A program made the position numbers and the translations under genes. 10,191 bases of DNA. Origin: Cephalothrix simula. Taxonomy: Eukaryota > Nemertea > Palaeonemertea > Archinemertea > Cephalotrichidae. The stretch covers positions 1 to 10,191 of the forward strand of contig JAXIUW010232396.1 of NCBI GenBank assembly GCA_035591015.1, in the 5' to 3' direction. The number at the start of each line of letters is the position of its first letter. Within the stretch, counting starts at the first letter, position 1. The notes below the pieces were generated by a model that did not search any database, had not been told where the DNA came from, and saw only the letters and a list, made by a program, of their open reading frames with translations. Positions 8,198 through 10,191 of the stretch are shown here, in pieces.

Positions 8198-8238
8198 CCT
8201 TCATCCAATCTTTCCAACCTTTTCTGTACAGAAGACAT
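8149..8238 (-). other. Overlapping upstream ORF, 29 codons
   Basis: An ATG at 8236-8238 with A at -3 (AAGATGT) opens a 29-codon frame beginning MSSVQKRLERLDEG and ending at TAA 8149-8151. It starts 41 nt upstream of the proposed main start in another frame and runs past it. If the transcript begins upstream of 8238, this would act as an overlapping uORF that lowers initiation at the main ATG. It could also be a chance frame. No donor in this frame links it to the BTB exon. Confidence 0.3.
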
Positions 8239-9400
8239 CTTGACGTTTATTATTGGTTATTAGAGTGCTCAAATAGACAAGCTTCTTTCAATCAGTGGTT
8301 TGAAATTTTGAAAGCCTAATCGTAAATTTCATTTTTGATTTGTTTCAGAAATATCTTCTAAAAACAAATTTTTGGTTTAACCAGTGGCCCCGTTGGTAGA
8401 ATAAAGAAACAAACTCTGCTAACTTCCAATTTGTTAATTCAAACATCTGTTATCAGATGCCATGTTCTGGTAATAACAAACAACAGAGGTTGCACCTTCT
8501 TCCACTAGGTGGTACCGTTATCATGTAATAACAATGTTGAGAACTTAGTGAGTTCAGTTCAAAATGTTATCAATAACTTAAAACGGATTGCATCAAGTGT
8601 AGATATCTATATACCGAACAACAGATAAATCAGGAATATAGCAGAGAAACAATAGATGTTGAAATATTATTAACATCGCAATAAGCTTCCCCTGGCATTC
8701 TTCCTAAAATGGGGTGGAACTTAATATCAATCTTGAATACATTCGAGGAATCATTCCTCCAAAGTATAAGAATGTAAGATCCAAACATTTCTTCCAAAGA
8801 TGAAAGTAAGATAAATGAGTTAAACTCAAAAAAATAAAGAGGTACTATGTATAATAAGTAGGTTTAATTTTACACTTGTTTCAAAAAACCACGAGTTCTT
8901 GCAAACACTGATTAGTATGTTGTTCTTTCTAAGTATTACTGGGCTCCAGTTATTTTAATTAGTTGTTTAATATCAACCTTGAACTTTGTCTTCTGCGAAG
9001 CCCGGCGTATGAGAGAGAGAACGTTTCTAAGGTTTTAAAAAAAAATACAACTGCAACTGTAAACAAATGTATAGATAATTTGGCAGGGCGTTAGAAAAGA
9101 GCTGTGTGACGTCATACGGCCTTGAAAATTTTTTCCGGGAAGTTTGGGGGTACACTTATATAAGCTCCCCAAAGAAACATATGACCTAAAATGTACCGTT
9201 TTTAAGTTATTGGTGCTTTACAAATGGCCTATTTGGACCGGCTCCCTTACCCCCTAAAACCGCCCCAAACTCAAAAAAGCTCCCTGACCAAGCCGATTAC
9301 CGTAAGGGGCACAATTTCTGGGCTATTTGGGACCATAAAAGTGATAGGTAACTAAAGTCTCTAGGTATGTTACACTTCCCCCCTCCCCCTACTGGACTAA
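8239..9400. other. Upstream flank of the zinc-finger gene
   Basis: No further exon can be recognised on either strand. The minus-strand sequence just upstream of 8238 contains CCAAT (8252-8256) but no TATA box at a fitting distance. A small hairpin CATCTG-TTAT-CAGATG lies at 8444-8459. The CRE/TATA-like pair is at 9107-9163 and a C-rich tract at about 9379-9390. Promoter or untranslated exon sequence of the gene probably lies here or beyond, but it cannot be placed. Confidence 0.5.
9107..9163. promoter_or_regulatory. CRE and TATA-like palindrome pair
   Basis: A perfect cAMP-response element TGACGTCA lies at 9107-9114. Forty nt further on is the palindrome CTTATATAAG (9154-9163), which reads as TATATAAG on both strands. 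The TATA-like site is enclosed by TTTGGGG (9143-9149) and CCCCAAA (9166-9172). The spacing resembles a plus-strand core promoter, but no plus-strand gene follows in the window. For the minus-strand zinc-finger gene the pair sits about 0.9 kb upstream of the proposed start. It may simply be repeat sequence. Confidence 0.25.
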
Positions 9401-9890
9401 GCCATTTTGGGCTTAAATTTTGAAAAAAAATACCAGTTGAAATATTTTTGTTTTATTCTTAAATTTTGTAAATCCTGGTCCTGAAATGATTCAGAACCAT
9501 TTTTTAAGAAACAGAAGTCGCTTGGGGCGGCTTAGGAGCCTCATATGAAAAAAATTCGAAGTGTCACGAAATAGGGGTACAGGCCACAAAGTTATTACTG
9601 ATTCATTCCGATGGCTCTTATACATACATATCAGTGTCCGAAAGCAGGATTTTTCATTATTGACTGCGTATTACCCCTATATTGGCCTTTCAAGCAATTT
9701 CGGGACACTTCTAATTTCGAATTTTTTTCATATGAGGCCCCTAAGCGACCCCAAGCGACTTGTTTCTTCAAAATTGATTTTGAATCATTCAGACACTTAA
9801 GCAGCGATTTCAGGACGCGAAAGATACAAAATTTAAAAGTTTGAAAAAATTTCAACCGTATTTTTTTCAAAATTTAGGCCCCAAAATGGC
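9401..9890. mobile_element. Second, diverged long inverted repeat
   Basis: GCCATTTTGG at 9401-9410 matches CCAAAATGGC at 9881-9890 in inverted orientation, and pairing continues inward with indels to ATAGGGGTA (9571-9579) and TACCCCTAT (9672-9680), leaving a spacer of about 92 bp. The best block is 9518-9560 with 9716-9758, where I count about three mismatches in 43 bp, including CCTCATATGAAAAAAATTCG. The arms are more diverged than those of the 2550-2976 element and share no obvious sequence with it. The short reading frames inside are by-products of the arms and encode nothing recognisable. This is probably an old non-autonomous element; no target duplication is seen. Confidence 0.75.
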
Positions 9891-10191
9891 TGGGTACCCT
9901 TTCTTAGTTTAGAGTCACTGATTTGATGGGCAAATAAAACAAGTTTATGTTCCATCGCTGGTTAAAGAAAGAAGCCTATTTTCCAAAATGGAGGGGTGTT
10001 TCAAAATTTTTGGCCACTACTGTAGGCCCCGCAGCTTTCCGGATACCCGCAGGAGGTTTTTAAGGGGAGGTGAATTTTGCCCCAAAACAAAGTGGCATGA
10101 TTTGAGCTTATTGGAAACATTTACAAAAGAAATTTTATATCCTGGATATTCTATACATGTCAAGGAAGAATAACTAAAAGAGTTTTTCTCA
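9891..10191. other. Non-coding edge, possibly repeat-derived
   Basis: No credible coding frame is present; the 61-codon plus frame at 9988-10173 has no recognisable features. GGTTTTTAAGGGG near 10057-10069 resembles the reverse complement of the C-rich stretch near 9249-9262. This hints that the inverted element at 9401-9890 once had longer arms. Confidence 0.4.

Noticed and set aside
9561-9870. Three overlapping frames (two plus, one minus) of 77-79 codons
   Set aside because: They fall in the arms and spacer of the inverted repeat at 9401-9890, and appear on both strands because of the symmetry.

Overview
The window looks like animal nuclear DNA, most likely from an invertebrate. It is AT-rich and gene-sparse, with inverted-repeat and satellite-like repeats. 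It holds one clear gene of a purely metazoan architecture (BTB/POZ plus C2H2 zinc fingers), and that gene needs an intron to make sense. I see no operons, Shine-Dalgarno-led genes, CRISPR array, tRNA or rRNA. A lophotrochozoan such as a mollusc would fit the repeat style, but I cannot prove the lineage from sequence alone.

Layout. Positions 1-2549 are non-coding, with a G12 run, two strong short hairpins (1188-1220 and 1834-1865) and a 40-bp-spaced direct repeat (1455-1520). Positions 2550-2976 form a foldback element with two ~200-bp inverted arms and a 12-nt loop; each arm carries a YY1-like box. Positions 2977-4183 are non-coding with small palindromes. Positions 4184-5203 hold three copies of a ~248-bp tandem repeat, the third split by a ~320-bp insertion. 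Positions 5209-7937 on the minus strand are the large terminal coding exon of the BTB-zinc-finger gene. A short intron (about 7938-8103) and a probable first coding exon (8104-8197) lie upstream of it. Positions 8239-9400 are non-coding and include a CRE next to a TATA-like palindrome. Positions 9401-9890 are a second, older inverted repeat, and the rest is non-coding, possibly repeat-derived.

The gene. The reading frame is open without interruption from the splice acceptor to TAA at 5209-5211. It encodes the whole BTB domain, a long Ser/Pro/Asn-rich linker with SUMO-consensus and CtBP-like peptides, seven C2H2 fingers that all use C-x2-C-x12-H-x4-H spacing, and a Lys/Asn-rich segment before the last finger. 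The frame has no ATG before the BTB domain, so an upstream exon must supply the start. The best candidate within the window gives a predicted protein of 940 residues. The likely role is a nuclear, sequence-specific transcriptional regulator, probably a repressor. Its 3' untranslated region runs directly into the tandem repeat array, and the nearest canonical poly(A) signal lies in the inserted element.
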